From contig CANPWW010000005.1 of NCBI GenBank assembly GCA_947585115.1, forward strand, positions 1-60,430: a DNA stretch of 60,430 nucleotides, given 5' to 3'. Of the stretch, positions 50,572 to 59,705 are shown one piece after another. The DNA is from an uncultured Monoglobus sp. (GTDB lineage: Bacteria > Bacillota > Clostridia > Monoglobales > Monoglobaceae). Position numbers and translations under genes: made by a program. A model generated the notes under the pieces. The model was not told the origin of the DNA, ran no database searches, and was given only the letters and a program-made list of their open reading frames with translations. Positions within the stretch are counted from its first letter, which is position 1. Every line of letters begins with the position of its first letter.

Positions 50572-52035
50572 CTATTTTTTCTCAACCGCGGGTTTTTTAA
50601 CTGTCGCGCTTCCGCTCCACTCAAAACGGATATTTTCGACTAACTCTTTTGAAAAGCTGTCATAAACGCTCACATAGCATCCCTTTTTCTCGGAAATCTG
50701 CTCTTTACCGTCCCATTTTAAACTCAGCTCCGGCTGACTGTCCGACTTTTCAAAAGAGAGAACGTGATTATCAAGCCTTATCATTTTTTCAAAGCTATTT
50801 TCGCCGCTATAGTCAACGGTTCCGCCGCGGATCACATAAACGCGGCCGTCGCGCAGCTCGGCTGTGTCGATCCCCAAGCCTTCAAGACTTTCCTTGCACT
50901 TGCCCAATATTTTATCGGTATCGCTTATAGTCGCGATGGTTATAACATATCTTTCTTTTTTTAATTTTTCAAAGTATGCCCCGACGTTATTCTCATTTTT
51001 CAGATATTGGTTTTCCGTCCTGCCAAGCACATCCTTGCTGTGCATTTCCCATGATTCGTATTCCTGCTGCCCCTTGCGGTCGGGGATATCGAACCGCTTT
51101 TTTATTTCCTCCGCCAACGCCTTTGTATACTTTACGTTTCCCATATAATTCAAATGATTTATATCCGCGAAGTCTTTGGAAAAATCCAGTTTCATTGAAT
51201 TATAATACTTTGAACTGTTAAAGTTGATAAAGGGAACCCCATATTCGTCGGCAATTTTTTTGGACATATTGTACTTTTTCATACTATCCTCATTCAATAT
51301 GTAAGGCGACTTCACAATCAAAAGAGGAATATTCTCCTGCTTGCACAGTTCGATGATTTTTCTGTAATATTCCTCGGATTTGGGAAAAAGCGGCGTCTCG
51401 GTGGTTATTTTATCCGGATCGGGCTTATTTTGCGACTTCGTCGTAAAATTAACGCCGAAACCTTTGTAATAATACCAAAAAGGCCTTTTATAATATTGTG
51501 GAAAATCAGAGGCGCCAAACTCGGTATATCTTGAATGCCATAACCTGTATGATAGTAAATAATCATAAAACTTGTCTTTGGGCGACGAAACCTTCAGCGC
51601 CTTATAACGGATGGCAATATCGCGTATTCCCAAAGTATTTTTAATTATTCTGCTGTTATCACTGTATTCGTCGTTAAACGTTGAGCCAAAAGCGTCAAGT
51701 ACGATCAATTTTGGGGTTTGAGTCTTTAGCGCTTCCATAAGATAATAATATGTATTCCAATAAGGCTGTACGCTTCCCGCCAAGACATACGCCGCCATTC
51801 CGTATGAATCATACAGCACGCCGGTATTTACATTTTCAAAAGCGTGACTGCTGCCCAGCACGAGCACATCAACGGAATCATTATCCTGTTTGTATAAATA
51901 CTTAATTCCCATAATGCCGTCGCCGTACTTAAATGAAAGCACGGAAAATACCGAACTCAGCGCCAGAGTAAAGATCAAAAGTATCGCGATTATTTTATAG
52001 GCCCGAACGAAATTTTTATTTTTTAAGACGTTCAT
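50572..52035 (-). CDS. SGNH-type O-acetyl transfer partner of MBOAT (DltD/AlgX-like)
   Basis: The protein has 487 residues with one N-terminal membrane helix (about 13-33), so the body is outside. An SGNH hydrolase-like domain (about 50-315) shows the Ser block VLVLGSSHAFENV and the Asp-His pair in FADINHLNYMG. A second, unrecognised domain (about 345-487) follows. Proteins of this kind receive the acyl group passed through a neighbouring MBOAT and put it on surface polysaccharide or teichoic acid. The MBOAT gene lies 18 bases upstream on the same strand. AT-richer than the flanks. Confidence 0.78.
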   Translation of the reverse strand: MNVLKNKNFVRAYKIIAILLIFTLALSSVFSVLSFKYGDGIMGIKYLYKQDNDSVDVLVLGSSHAFENVNTGVLYDSYGMAAYVLAGSVQPYWNTYYYLMEALKTQTPKLIVLDAFGSTFNDEYSDNSRIIKNTLGIRDIAIRYKALKVSSPKDKFYDYLLSYRLWHSRYTEFGASDFPQYYKRPFWYYYKGFGVNFTTKSQNKPDPDKITTETPLFPKSEEYYRKIIELCKQENIPLLIVKSPYILNEDSMKKYNMSKKIADEYGVPFINFNSSKYYNSMKLDFSKDFADINHLNYMGNVKYTKALAEEIKKRFDIPDRKGQQEYESWEMHSKDVLGRTENQYLKNENNVGAYFEKLKKERYVITIATISDTDKILGKCKESLEGLGIDTAELRDGRVYVIRGGTVDYSGENSFEKMIRLDNHVLSFEKSDSQPELSLKWDGKEQISEKKGCYVSVYDSFSKELVENIRFEWSGSATVKKPAVEKK

Positions 52036-52053
52036 AATTATATTATCCTCCCG

Positions 52054-53541
52054 TTAGAACTGAAAATATATAAACTCTTGCGCGTTGTATGCCGGGCCGT
52101 ACATTCCGAACACAAAAATCGCCAAAAACAGAACAATATATATTATTCCTTGGAATCCCCAATTCTGTTTCAAAACAAGCTCATCTATGCCTCTGCCCGT
52201 TCGATACTTTATACAATCAAGGACAAAAACCACGCAAAGCGCGATTGCGAGAATGCTCACTTGAACAGCGTCCAATCCCAAATTATAAATGGACTTGTTA
52301 AATAAATTCCAGATGTTAAAATTTGTCACCATTCTGCCAATGTAAAGAAAAGCGTCGGTCACGGTGGCGGAGCGAAAGAATATCCAGGCCACGGCCACCA
52401 AAATAAAAGTAACCAGCCGCTGCCCCAGCTTGAAGCCGAAACGATCGGTTTTAAAAGAATATTTTTTATATAGATTTTTTCTGAATGGCGCGGTAAGATC
52501 GCCTATCACCTGATAAAGGCCGTGCAAAAAACCCCAAACTATGTATGTCCACGACGCTCCGTGCCAGATTCCGCTGACAAGAAACGTAACCACAAGATTA
52601 AAATTTTTCCTGAGTTTTGAGCATCGGTTTCCGCCAAGCGGAATATACACATAATCACGGAACCATGTGCTTAGCGAGATATGCCATCTTCTCCAAAAAT
52701 CGCGTATGGACACCGCCAGATACGGAGCGTTAAAATTCTCGATAATATTAAAGCCCATCATCTTGGCAAGGCCGAAAGCCATAACGGAATAAGCAAAAAA
52801 GTCACAATATATTTGCAGAGTGTAGCCGATAGCGGACAGCCACAGCTCGGTCGAGCCGTAAGCCATATAGGAATTAAATACCGTATCGGTAAACACAGCA
52901 AGTCTGTCAGCGACGACATATTTTACAAAGCCGCCGTATAAAACAAGAAGAAGTCCCGATTTCAGTTCAGCAAAGTCAGCTCTTTGCAGCTCATCTTCTC
53001 TGAGCTGTCTCAGCAAGCCGGTCGGTCTCTCTATCGGGCCCGACATAACGGTCGGGAAAAATGTTACATAGGCCGCATATGTAATCAGGTTGTGTTCCGC
53101 GGCTACGTTTTTCTTGTATACCTCAAACACATAAGCGAGGGATTGGAATGTGAAAAAAGATATTCCGAGCGGAAGAATAATATTTAACTTATAATTGTAC
53201 TCCCCGGGCAAAATAAAGCCCATTATTGAGCCGAATGTGTTTAAAAGAAAATTCGCATATTTAAAATACGCCAGAGAGCCTATGCAGCCCGCTATCGAAA
53301 AAATCAACGCGATTTTCCTAGTGCGAACGCCGGGGGTCCTTTTAATTATCAGCGCGCATACCCATGTGATCAATGTTATCGCTACTATTGGGATCAGATC
53401 AAAAACACTTTTCGCCCAAGTGATATAATAAAGGATATTGCATATTACCAAAAACGGCCTTCTGAACTTTGCGGGAACAACGCTGTATATGACAACAAAC
53501 ACCGCCATAAACACCAAAAAGCCGATTGAAATAAACTGCAT
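52054..53541 (-). CDS. MBOAT family O-acyltransferase (AlgI/DltB-like)
   Basis: The protein has 495 residues with about eleven membrane helices. It has the MBOAT signatures: DFWRRWHISLSTWFRDYVYIP (about 285-305), then the catalytic His in VSGIWHGASWTYIVWG (about 335) and a later one in FLHGLYQV. It moves an acetyl or other acyl group from a cytoplasmic donor across the membrane to an exported polymer. With the SGNH protein downstream it makes a complete O-acylation pair. FHA and PP2C genes stand directly upstream in the same direction; the 45-base gap holds no full promoter. Confidence 0.88.
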   Translation of the reverse strand: MQFISIGFLVFMAVFVVIYSVVPAKFRRPFLVICNILYYITWAKSVFDLIPIVAITLITWVCALIIKRTPGVRTRKIALIFSIAGCIGSLAYFKYANFLLNTFGSIMGFILPGEYNYKLNIILPLGISFFTFQSLAYVFEVYKKNVAAEHNLITYAAYVTFFPTVMSGPIERPTGLLRQLREDELQRADFAELKSGLLLVLYGGFVKYVVADRLAVFTDTVFNSYMAYGSTELWLSAIGYTLQIYCDFFAYSVMAFGLAKMMGFNIIENFNAPYLAVSIRDFWRRWHISLSTWFRDYVYIPLGGNRCSKLRKNFNLVVTFLVSGIWHGASWTYIVWGFLHGLYQVIGDLTAPFRKNLYKKYSFKTDRFGFKLGQRLVTFILVAVAWIFFRSATVTDAFLYIGRMVTNFNIWNLFNKSIYNLGLDAVQVSILAIALCVVFVLDCIKYRTGRGIDELVLKQNWGFQGIIYIVLFLAIFVFGMYGPAYNAQEFIYFQF

Positions 53542-53586
53542 TTATATCTTCTCCCCGTTTCTAAATAATTAATCATGTCAATAACC

Positions 53587-54243
53587 CTAAAGGTTTATTC
53601 TTATCTGGCGGTCGCCGAGGGTCAGCATATCGTTGTTTTTGAGCTCGACCACGTGTTTTAAAGGCTTGCCGTTTAGGAGCGTGCCGTTGGTTGAGTTGTT
53701 GTCCTCGACCATAAGCTTGTTTTTATCCTTTACCAGTATGCAGTGAACGGATGAAACCATCGGCTTCGGCACCACAACGTCGCACTTGGGATTTCTGCCG
53801 ATAAGCGCCTCGCCGGTTACCGAAAGCTTGTATGTTTTGTTTGTCTCGATTATAGTCACCAAAACGTCTATACCCGCGCCGGGGCGCGCGGTTCCCGCCT
53901 CGGATCCGTCCTCATTTTCATCTTCGCTTTCATTTTCGGCTTCCGCCTCGGTTTCGGCCGCGTCGTTATCTGTATCTGCGTCAAGATCTTTGTCCTCGTC
54001 GGCCCCGTCAGCCTCGTAAGTTTCCTCGTCATCATCAATCTGCTCATCATCGGCGGCGCTCTCCGCCTGCCTTTCTAAGCCCGCGAAAGCTCTGTTTCCC
54101 GTCGGAACAACGGCTGCCGCGTAGTCAAGGCTTTCGGGTTCGTCTTTTATTTTGGGCTTTTTAAACAGCCCGATACATATAAAAAGCATGGACAGCGCGA
54201 AAAGAAAGCCCGCCGCTCCAAGTATCTCGTATAATATTCTCAT
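53587..54243 (-). CDS. Membrane protein with FHA phosphothreonine-binding domain
   Basis: The protein has 218 residues: one N-terminal membrane helix (about 5-27), a very acidic, low-complexity linker (about 65-120, almost only Asp, Glu and Ala), and a C-terminal FHA domain (about 130-215; GEALIGRNPKCDVVVP, SSVHCIL, NNSTNGTLLNG). FHA domains bind phosphothreonine. All binding residues (Arg, Ser, His, Asn-Gly) are present. No Ser/Thr kinase lies in the window, but a PP2C phosphatase is 30 bases upstream, and the O-acyltransferase genes follow. It may couple phosphorylation state to surface modification; this is inference. Confidence 0.87.
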   Translation of the reverse strand: MRILYEILGAAGFLFALSMLFICIGLFKKPKIKDEPESLDYAAAVVPTGNRAFAGLERQAESAADDEQIDDDEETYEADGADEDKDLDADTDNDAAETEAEAENESEDENEDGSEAGTARPGAGIDVLVTIIETNKTYKLSVTGEALIGRNPKCDVVVPKPMVSSVHCILVKDKNKLMVEDNNSTNGTLLNGKPLKHVVELKNNDMLTLGDRQIRINL

Positions 54244-54273
54244 GCTTATCCCTCCCGATTTGATCTTTCCGGT

Positions 54274-54981
54274 CTAAAATATAATGGTAACCGCGCTGTA
54301 GCTGTCGTCAGGCGTGTGCCCTTTCAGTATGCGCAGCATTTTCCGCAGCCATTCGGATGATGATTTGGAGCGCTTCAGCGTCCGCTCCACCTGACGCTCG
54401 GTCACTTTTTCCCAGAACCCGTCCGAGCATATGAGGACCGCGTCGCCCTTGTGCACGGCGATCGGCTCGGTGACCTCCGCGGCGCACATGGGATCCGCCC
54501 CCATATAAGCGGTCAGTCTGCGCCTCTCGCGGCTTTTGCGTATGCCGGGGAAACGGAACTTGCCCTCGGCGTGCGCCATGTATGCCAGAGAATGGTCCGG
54601 CGTTATATATTGAAGATAATTCTCGCTCAGGTAGTACATGCGGCAGTTGCCCAGATGGCCGCTTATGACAACGTTCCCGTCTGTCAGCACCAGCACGGCC
54701 GAGGCCTTATACTCGCTGCCGCCGTCCTCGTGGGTGCGGCTCCAAAGCTTCTCATCGGCGTTTTTGAAATACTCGGTCACGGTCTCGCCGCTTATGTCCG
54801 AGGTGGCCTTGAAATCCTCCATAAAAGAGTCGATAACCGTCTCGGCGGTGCCGAGGCTCGGGTCGGAGCTGGGCGAGCCGTCGCACACGGCGAAGCATCC
54901 GACTCCGCCGTCCTCCATCATTCCGAGATAATCGCAGTTCACGTCAGTGCCTCCCGAACTGCGTGCCGATGAAATATCCAT
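54274..54981 (-). CDS. PP2C-family Ser/Thr protein phosphatase
   Basis: The product has 235 residues from ATG 54981 (AGGAGATCAAGTT upstream). PP2C landmarks: NCDYLG near the start, AVCDG (about 36-40, metal Asp), GHLGNCRMYYL (about 104-114), TPDHSLAYMAHAEG, LICSDGFWEKV (metal Asp) and DDSYSAVTIIF at the end. The usual DGMGG loop is replaced by DGSPSS, so the loop differs, but the three metal aspartates are kept. It should reverse phosphorylation recognised by the FHA protein downstream. It is first of a four-gene group driven by the promoter at 55012-55040. Confidence 0.83.
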   Translation of the reverse strand: MDISSARSSGGTDVNCDYLGMMEDGGVGCFAVCDGSPSSDPSLGTAETVIDSFMEDFKATSDISGETVTEYFKNADEKLWSRTHEDGGSEYKASAVLVLTDGNVVISGHLGNCRMYYLSENYLQYITPDHSLAYMAHAEGKFRFPGIRKSRERRRLTAYMGADPMCAAEVTEPIAVHKGDAVLICSDGFWEKVTERQVERTLKRSKSSSEWLRKMLRILKGHTPDDSYSAVTIIF

Positions 54982-55011
54982 AACTTGATCTCCTAATACA
55001 TATATAGAAAT

Positions 55012-55040
55012 ATTATACTGTAAATTTTGCGCAGTGTCAA
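55012..55040 (-). promoter_or_regulatory. Promoter of the PP2C-FHA-MBOAT-SGNH group
   Basis: On the minus strand TTGACA (55035-55040), 17 bases, TATAAT (55012-55017), both perfect. The start is about 25 bases before ATG 54981. Confidence 0.82.
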
Positions 55041-55052
55041 GCGGATAAGCGC

Positions 55053-55090
55053 AAAAAAACAGCCGTTCTTTGGTCAACGGCTGCCTTTTT
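55053..55090. terminator. Bidirectional terminator after fba
   Basis: CAGCCGTT (55060-55067) pairs with AACGGCTG (55076-55083). On the minus strand it is followed by TTTTTTTGCGC, on the plus strand by CCTTTTTG. It separates the central-metabolism cluster from the PP2C operon. The 55091-55270 stretch is AT-rich with no gene. Confidence 0.7.
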
Positions 55091-55270
55091 GTTTTAAAAA
55101 AATCAACACCTATGTGTGTCATAATAGGAAATTAATTTTTTTTGCGTTTTTATAAGCGTATAATATTATTATACAAATATATAATAACAGATTTTTTTAG
55201 GTTTGTCAACCATATTATCCGCTGATTTTTAATAAAATCCCGATATTTTATTAAAAATTATCAAATTCTT

Positions 55271-56134
55271 TTACGCTTTGCCGATCGAGCCGAACAGCTC
55301 CATCTTTTCTTTTACCACAACTTTGATAGCCTCGGCGCCGGGAGCCAGCAGCATTCTGGGGTCGTAGCCCTTGCCCTCAAGGTCCTTGCCGGCCTCGATG
55401 TACTTTCTGGTGGCCTCCTGGAAGTAAAGCTGGCACTCGGTGTTAACGTTTATCTTCGCAACGCCGAGAGAGATGGCCTTCTTTATCATATCCTCGGGAA
55501 TGCCCGTGCCGCCGTGAAGAACCAGAGGCAGATCGCCGATCAGCTCTTTGGTCTTTGCCAGAGCGCCGAAGTCGAGACCCTTCCAGTTGTCGGGGTACTT
55601 GCCGTGGATATTTCCTATGCCCGCGGCCAGGAAGTCAACTCCCAGATCAGCTATTCTCTTGCATTCGTTGGGGTCCGCAATCTCGCCCGCGCCGATAACG
55701 CCGTCTTCCTCGCCGCCGATCGAGCCGACCTCGGCCTCTATCGACATGCCCATGGCGTGCGCCACCGTTACCAGTTCCTTGGTCTTTGCGACGTTTTCGT
55801 CGATCGGGAAGTGGGAGCCGTCGAACATGATCGACGAGAAGCCCGCCTTGATGCACTTGTAGCAGCCCTCGTATGTACCGTGGTCGAGATGCAGAGCCAC
55901 CGGAACGGTGATTCCCATTTCCTCGATCATGGCCTTTACCATAGCCGCGACCGTCTTAAAGCCGGTCATATATTTGCCCGCGCCCTCGGACACTCCCAGA
56001 ATAACCGGAGAACTGTTCTCCTGTGCCGTGGCAAGGATAGACCGTGTCCACTCGAGATTGTTGATGTTAAACTGACCCACCGCGTACTTGCCGGCGACCG
56101 CTTTGTTTAACATGTCTGTTGCTGAAACTAACAT
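55271..56134 (-). CDS. fba: Class II fructose-1,6-bisphosphate aldolase
   Basis: The enzyme splits fructose 1,6-bisphosphate in glycolysis. The product has 287 residues from ATG 56134 (AGGAGGAATGA upstream). Zinc ligands and active site are visible: VALHLDHGTYEGC (about 78-90), IEAEVGSIGGEEDGV, GIGNIHGKY (His), PLVLHGGTGIPED (His) and KINVNTECQ. It is a short class IIB-type enzyme. It lies 34 bases after the 8-oxoguanine glycosylase gene in a long co-oriented row with rex and isocitrate dehydrogenase. Confidence 0.94.
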   Translation of the reverse strand: MLVSATDMLNKAVAGKYAVGQFNINNLEWTRSILATAQENSSPVILGVSEGAGKYMTGFKTVAAMVKAMIEEMGITVPVALHLDHGTYEGCYKCIKAGFSSIMFDGSHFPIDENVAKTKELVTVAHAMGMSIEAEVGSIGGEEDGVIGAGEIADPNECKRIADLGVDFLAAGIGNIHGKYPDNWKGLDFGALAKTKELIGDLPLVLHGGTGIPEDMIKKAISLGVAKINVNTECQLYFQEATRKYIEAGKDLEGKGYDPRMLLAPGAEAIKVVVKEKMELFGSIGKA

Positions 56135-56168
56135 TTTTTCATTCCTCCTAAAATAATATATAAAATTT

Positions 56169-56978
56169 TTATTTGGTTCCGATTTTATTGTCTCTCGCCC
56201 AAAAATACAGATACTGCTGGGCAAAGCCCGCCAGATCGCCGTATTTTTCGGCTATGAAACCGTCGATTTCCTTGTCCTCAACGCCGTACAGCTCGGTTAC
56301 CACGCGCTTTATCCAGACGTCCTTAGGGAACGTCTCATATCTCGCGCAGGAAAACAGCAGTATGCAGTCGGCCACCTTGCCGCCCACGCCCTTGATCTTC
56401 ATAAGCTCGCGCTTGGCATCGGCTGTGGACATATCGGCGACCGCCGAAAGATCGACCTCGCCCGATGAGACCTTGCGGGCCGCGTCCAGAATATATTTGT
56501 TGCGGTAGCCCGCGCGCAGGCAGGCCAGATCGCCCACGTCGAGAACGCCGAGCTTCTCCGCGGACGGGAAAGAGAAGCGCCCCTCCTCTATCTCGTCGCC
56601 GAAGCTTTCGCACAGGGTCTCGATTATCTTTTTTATTCTCGGTATGTTGTTGTTGGCCGAGATGATAAAAGATATTATCGTCTCCCATAAATCCTGGCGC
56701 AGTATCCTGATGCCCGAGCCGTACCTGACGCATTTTTCAAGCTCCGGGTCCCTTGATATCAGCTCGGACTTGATCCTGTCGTAATCGTCGCCCTCGCCGA
56801 AATAGTTTTCCCAGAACTCGTTGTCGGCGTCGGGGCACATTACCGCGCCGTCCTTGACGCGGCAGACCCTGCCGCCCGCCACGCCGATATATCCGCCGTC
56901 TCCGTCCGGGTTCCAGCGGAAGCATTGGCCGCACTCGAAGGTGTGGACCTGATCAAAGTTCCGTGTTAAGTATATCAT
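56169..56978 (-). CDS. 8-oxoguanine DNA glycosylase/AP lyase (OGG1-like)
   Basis: The 269-residue protein removes 8-oxoguanine from DNA. N-terminal OGG_N domain (about 1-95; FECGQCFRWNPDGDGGYIG), then the HhH-GPD domain: hairpin MKIKGVGGKVADC with the catalytic Lys 201 and catalytic Asp 220 in FPKDVWIKR. Length and motifs agree with the bacterial OGG1-type family of anaerobes. It starts inside the 3' end of the P-loop/Asp23-like gene (26-base overlap) and is followed by fba. Confidence 0.92.
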   Translation of the reverse strand: MIYLTRNFDQVHTFECGQCFRWNPDGDGGYIGVAGGRVCRVKDGAVMCPDADNEFWENYFGEGDDYDRIKSELISRDPELEKCVRYGSGIRILRQDLWETIISFIISANNNIPRIKKIIETLCESFGDEIEEGRFSFPSAEKLGVLDVGDLACLRAGYRNKYILDAARKVSSGEVDLSAVADMSTADAKRELMKIKGVGGKVADCILLFSCARYETFPKDVWIKRVVTELYGVEDKEIDGFIAEKYGDLAGFAQQYLYFWARDNKIGTK

Positions 56979-57822
56979 CTTTGTATTTTTCCAACTGTCT
57001 TAAATATATCCTCGAAACGTGAAGGGTGCGGACATAGATGTTGACATCCTTCACGGTGATCGAAGTGTGGCTTTCGACCGACTCTTTCACGCTCGCCGCT
57101 ATGGCGTCCGCCTCCGCTCTGATATCGCAGGGATAACGCAGCGACACCTCGGCGTCAATCGTGAGTCTGTTGCCCTTGGCGGTGCCGGTCTTTATCCGCA
57201 GCGGTTTGTACATGCTGGCGAATCTGAGCATCTCATATGAGCAGATGTCCAAAATAGCCTTCTGGGATATCTTGAAGTCACCCAGATAGCTGTACGTGGG
57301 GCGCATGACCGTTTTTTCCTCGGATATGGTCTTGTTCTTTCGGCTGAACAGCTGCACCATCGGGTCGATAAAATAACCCGAAAACTGCTTTTTGACCTCA
57401 AAGGTCGGCACGGGAATGACGTGCTTGCCCTGTTTGAGCCGCATCTCGCGCGCGATCTCGCGCTCCTCGGGCGTTGAAACGTCCTCAATATAGAGCGTTT
57501 TCTGTATCGGCGCCACTCCGAGCGTATCGGCTATCCTGCCGACCATTTTGTCGCTTGTGCCGATAATGAGCAGCGATTCGATATTGTTTTCCTCTATCGC
57601 GCGGCGTACCGCTCCGCTGTGCTCGGGGTCGCTGAAAATGGCGGTGCGCACCGAGGCGATCTTGGTCGGCTCCCTCTTGGCGCTTTTGCCCGCGATTATC
57701 TTATTGTCCGACACGAGCAGGCCGTCGTCCACGATATAGTCAATATTGTTTTCTCTGGCCACCCACATGCTGTGGTGGGATTTTCCGGTGCCGGATTTTC
57801 CCACAAGAGCGTATACCTTCAT
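56953..57822 (-). CDS. P-loop ATPase with C-terminal Asp23-like domain
   Basis: The product has 289 residues. The start holds a Walker A motif, LVGKSGTGKSHHS (about 6-18), and a nucleotide-binding fold to about 130 (IESLLIIGTSDKMVGRI). The end (about 205-280; GNRLTIDAEVSLRYPCDIRAEA, then VKESVESHTSITVKDVNIYV) resembles the Asp23/alkaline shock protein domain found in envelope-related proteins. I know no defined role; the combination is found as a hypothetical conserved protein in Clostridia. It starts 16 bases after rex and overlaps the glycosylase gene by 26 bases, so it is in the same operon. Confidence 0.75.
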   Translation of the reverse strand: MKVYALVGKSGTGKSHHSMWVARENNIDYIVDDGLLVSDNKIIAGKSAKREPTKIASVRTAIFSDPEHSGAVRRAIEENNIESLLIIGTSDKMVGRIADTLGVAPIQKTLYIEDVSTPEEREIAREMRLKQGKHVIPVPTFEVKKQFSGYFIDPMVQLFSRKNKTISEEKTVMRPTYSYLGDFKISQKAILDICSYEMLRFASMYKPLRIKTGTAKGNRLTIDAEVSLRYPCDIRAEADAIAASVKESVESHTSITVKDVNIYVRTLHVSRIYLRQLEKYKDDILNTEL

Positions 57823-57838
57823 AATTGTTACCCCGCTG

Positions 57839-58477
57839 TTATCTGCCGCCGTCCTCTTTTTCTGAGATCTTGTAGGACAGCCGCATCAGGCTGTCGCTCA
57901 AATGAACGTTCTCGACTATAACGCCCTCCATTTCGCGAAGCTCGGTGTACGAAAAGTTCATGAATGCCTTTATTCCCAGCGCCCTCAAATCCGCAGCTAC
58001 GCTTTTCGTGGCGTCTTTGGGCACGGTGAGTATCGCCATCTCGGGCTTGTGTTCCCGCACAAAATCGCCTATCTCGGCGTAGTCCATCACGGTATGGCCC
58101 TGTATGTCCGTGCCTATGACGCCCGGACTTGAGTCGAAAATGCCTATCAGCTTAAAGCCGCGGCTCTCGAACTTGGTGTTCGTGGCAAATGTTCTGCCCA
58201 TGTGTCCCGCTCCGACCATGACCGCCGTGTATCCACGGTCAAGGCCGAGTATCTTGGCGATCTCTGTTCTGAGCATCTCAACGTTGTAGCCGTAGCCCTG
58301 CTGCCCGAATCCGCCGAAGCAGTTCAGGTCCTGGCGTATCTGCGACGCGGTAACGTTCATGCGGCGGCTGAGCTCCTTTGATGAAATGCGCTCGACACCG
58401 CTTTCGTATAGATCAGTAATATGTCTGTAATATCTGGGCAGACGGTTCACGACCGAGCCCGATACTTTCTTTTCCAT
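57839..58477 (-). CDS. rex: Redox-sensing transcriptional repressor Rex
   Basis: Rex senses the NADH/NAD+ ratio and represses fermentative and electron-transfer genes when NADH is low. The 212-residue protein has an N-terminal winged helix (about 5-75; RLPRYYRHITDLYESGVERISS, SQIRQDLNCFGGFGQQGYGYNV) and a Rossmann domain (about 80-205; VGAGHMGRTFATN, GIFDSSPGVIG) ending in a swapped helix. It is embedded between isocitrate dehydrogenase and the P-loop gene, all co-oriented. No clear TTGTGAA-type Rex box was found next to these genes. Confidence 0.95.
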   Translation of the reverse strand: MEKKVSGSVVNRLPRYYRHITDLYESGVERISSKELSRRMNVTASQIRQDLNCFGGFGQQGYGYNVEMLRTEIAKILGLDRGYTAVMVGAGHMGRTFATNTKFESRGFKLIGIFDSSPGVIGTDIQGHTVMDYAEIGDFVREHKPEMAILTVPKDATKSVAADLRALGIKAFMNFSYTELREMEGVIVENVHLSDSLMRLSYKISEKEDGGR

Positions 58478-58512
58478 AGTTCCTCTCCCGATGGTTCCTC
58501 CTCAGGTTTTTT

Positions 58513-59673
58513 CTATGCCAGCTTTGACATTATGTAGTCCGCGAATTCGGCTGATGTGGCGCCCGTGTCGCGGCCGGTTATAACCAGCTTTTTCTCGGTG
58601 TACATGCACTCGTCGAGAGCCTTTTCAAGCGCCTTTGCCTTGTCAACGTATCCGATATGCTCAAGCAGCATGACCGCCGCTCTGATAATGCTGCAGGGAT
58701 CGGCGTACTTGTCTCTGCCCTCCTGCACCATTCTGGGCGCGCTGCCGTGGATAGCCTCGAACATGGCGTAGCGCTTTCCGATATTGGCGCTGCCCGCCGT
58801 GCCGACGCCGCCCTGGAACTCGGCCGCCTCGTCGGTCAGAATGTCGCCGTAGAGATTGGGCAGCACCAGAACCTGGAACTGCGTCCTTCTCTTGGGGTCG
58901 ACCAGCTTGGCCGTCATGATGTCGATATACCAGTCGTCAAGCTCGATACCGGGATAGTCCTTGGCGACCTCCTTGCACACGCTCAGGAAATTGCCGTCGG
59001 TGGTTTTTATAACATTTGCCTTTGTGACGCAGGTCACGCGGGTCTTGCCGGCCTTTTTCGCGTAGTCGAACGCGGCTCTCGCTATCCTCTCGGAGCCCTC
59101 GCGCGTCTGAACAACGAAGTCGATCGCCAGATCGTCGGTCACGTTCACGCCCTTTGAGCCGACAGCGTATCCGCCCTCGGTGTTCTCGCGGTAGAACGTC
59201 CAGTCGATGCCCTCGTCGGGAACCTTTACGGGTCTCACGTTGGCGAAAAGATCAAGCTCCTTGCGCATGGCCACGTTGGCGCTCTCTATATTCGGCCAGG
59301 GATCGCCCTGCCTGGGCGTGGTGGTGGGGCCTTTTAAGATAACGTGGCACTGCTTGAGCTCGTCGAGCACGTCGTCGGGCAGAGCTTTGCCCACCTCGGC
59401 TCTGTGCTCTATCGTGCAGCCCGTGATCTCCTTAAAAGCGATCTTGCCGCTCGCCGTCTCGTCTTTGAGCAGGAATTTCAATATTCTCTCGGCCTGCTCG
59501 GTGATGGCGGGGCCTATTCCGTCGCCGCCGACCACGCCGATAACGATCTGATCCAGTTTTCCGTAATCGATAAAGTCCTTTTCGGCCTTCATTTTTTCCA
59601 CTCTTTTGAGCTGCTCCGAGAGCACCTCCTCGAATTTTTTCTTAGCGTCCTCAATTTGCGCTGTATATGACAT
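58513..59673 (-). CDS. Isocitrate/isopropylmalate dehydrogenase family protein, probably NAD-dependent isocitrate dehydrogenase
   Basis: The product has 386 residues with a 40-residue helical N-terminal extension. Then IGVVGGDGIGPAITEQ (start of the fold), the substrate block SANVAMRKELDLFANVRPV (three Arg-type contacts), YRENTEGGYA, TCVTKANVIKTTDG, and metal-binding NLYGDILTDEAAEFQGGVG. The nucleotide loop near AIHGSAPRM is NAD-type. With the aconitase gene upstream on the same strand it would make 2-oxoglutarate from citrate for glutamate synthesis, the usual incomplete cycle of anaerobes. AGGAGG stands before ATG 59673. Confidence 0.9.
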   Translation of the reverse strand: MSYTAQIEDAKKKFEEVLSEQLKRVEKMKAEKDFIDYGKLDQIVIGVVGGDGIGPAITEQAERILKFLLKDETASGKIAFKEITGCTIEHRAEVGKALPDDVLDELKQCHVILKGPTTTPRQGDPWPNIESANVAMRKELDLFANVRPVKVPDEGIDWTFYRENTEGGYAVGSKGVNVTDDLAIDFVVQTREGSERIARAAFDYAKKAGKTRVTCVTKANVIKTTDGNFLSVCKEVAKDYPGIELDDWYIDIMTAKLVDPKRRTQFQVLVLPNLYGDILTDEAAEFQGGVGTAGSANIGKRYAMFEAIHGSAPRMVQEGRDKYADPCSIIRAAVMLLEHIGYVDKAKALEKALDECMYTEKKLVITGRDTGATSAEFADYIMSKLA

Positions 59674-59705
59674 GTTTTTTCCTCCTTGAGTTATTTTTGA
59701 ATTTT

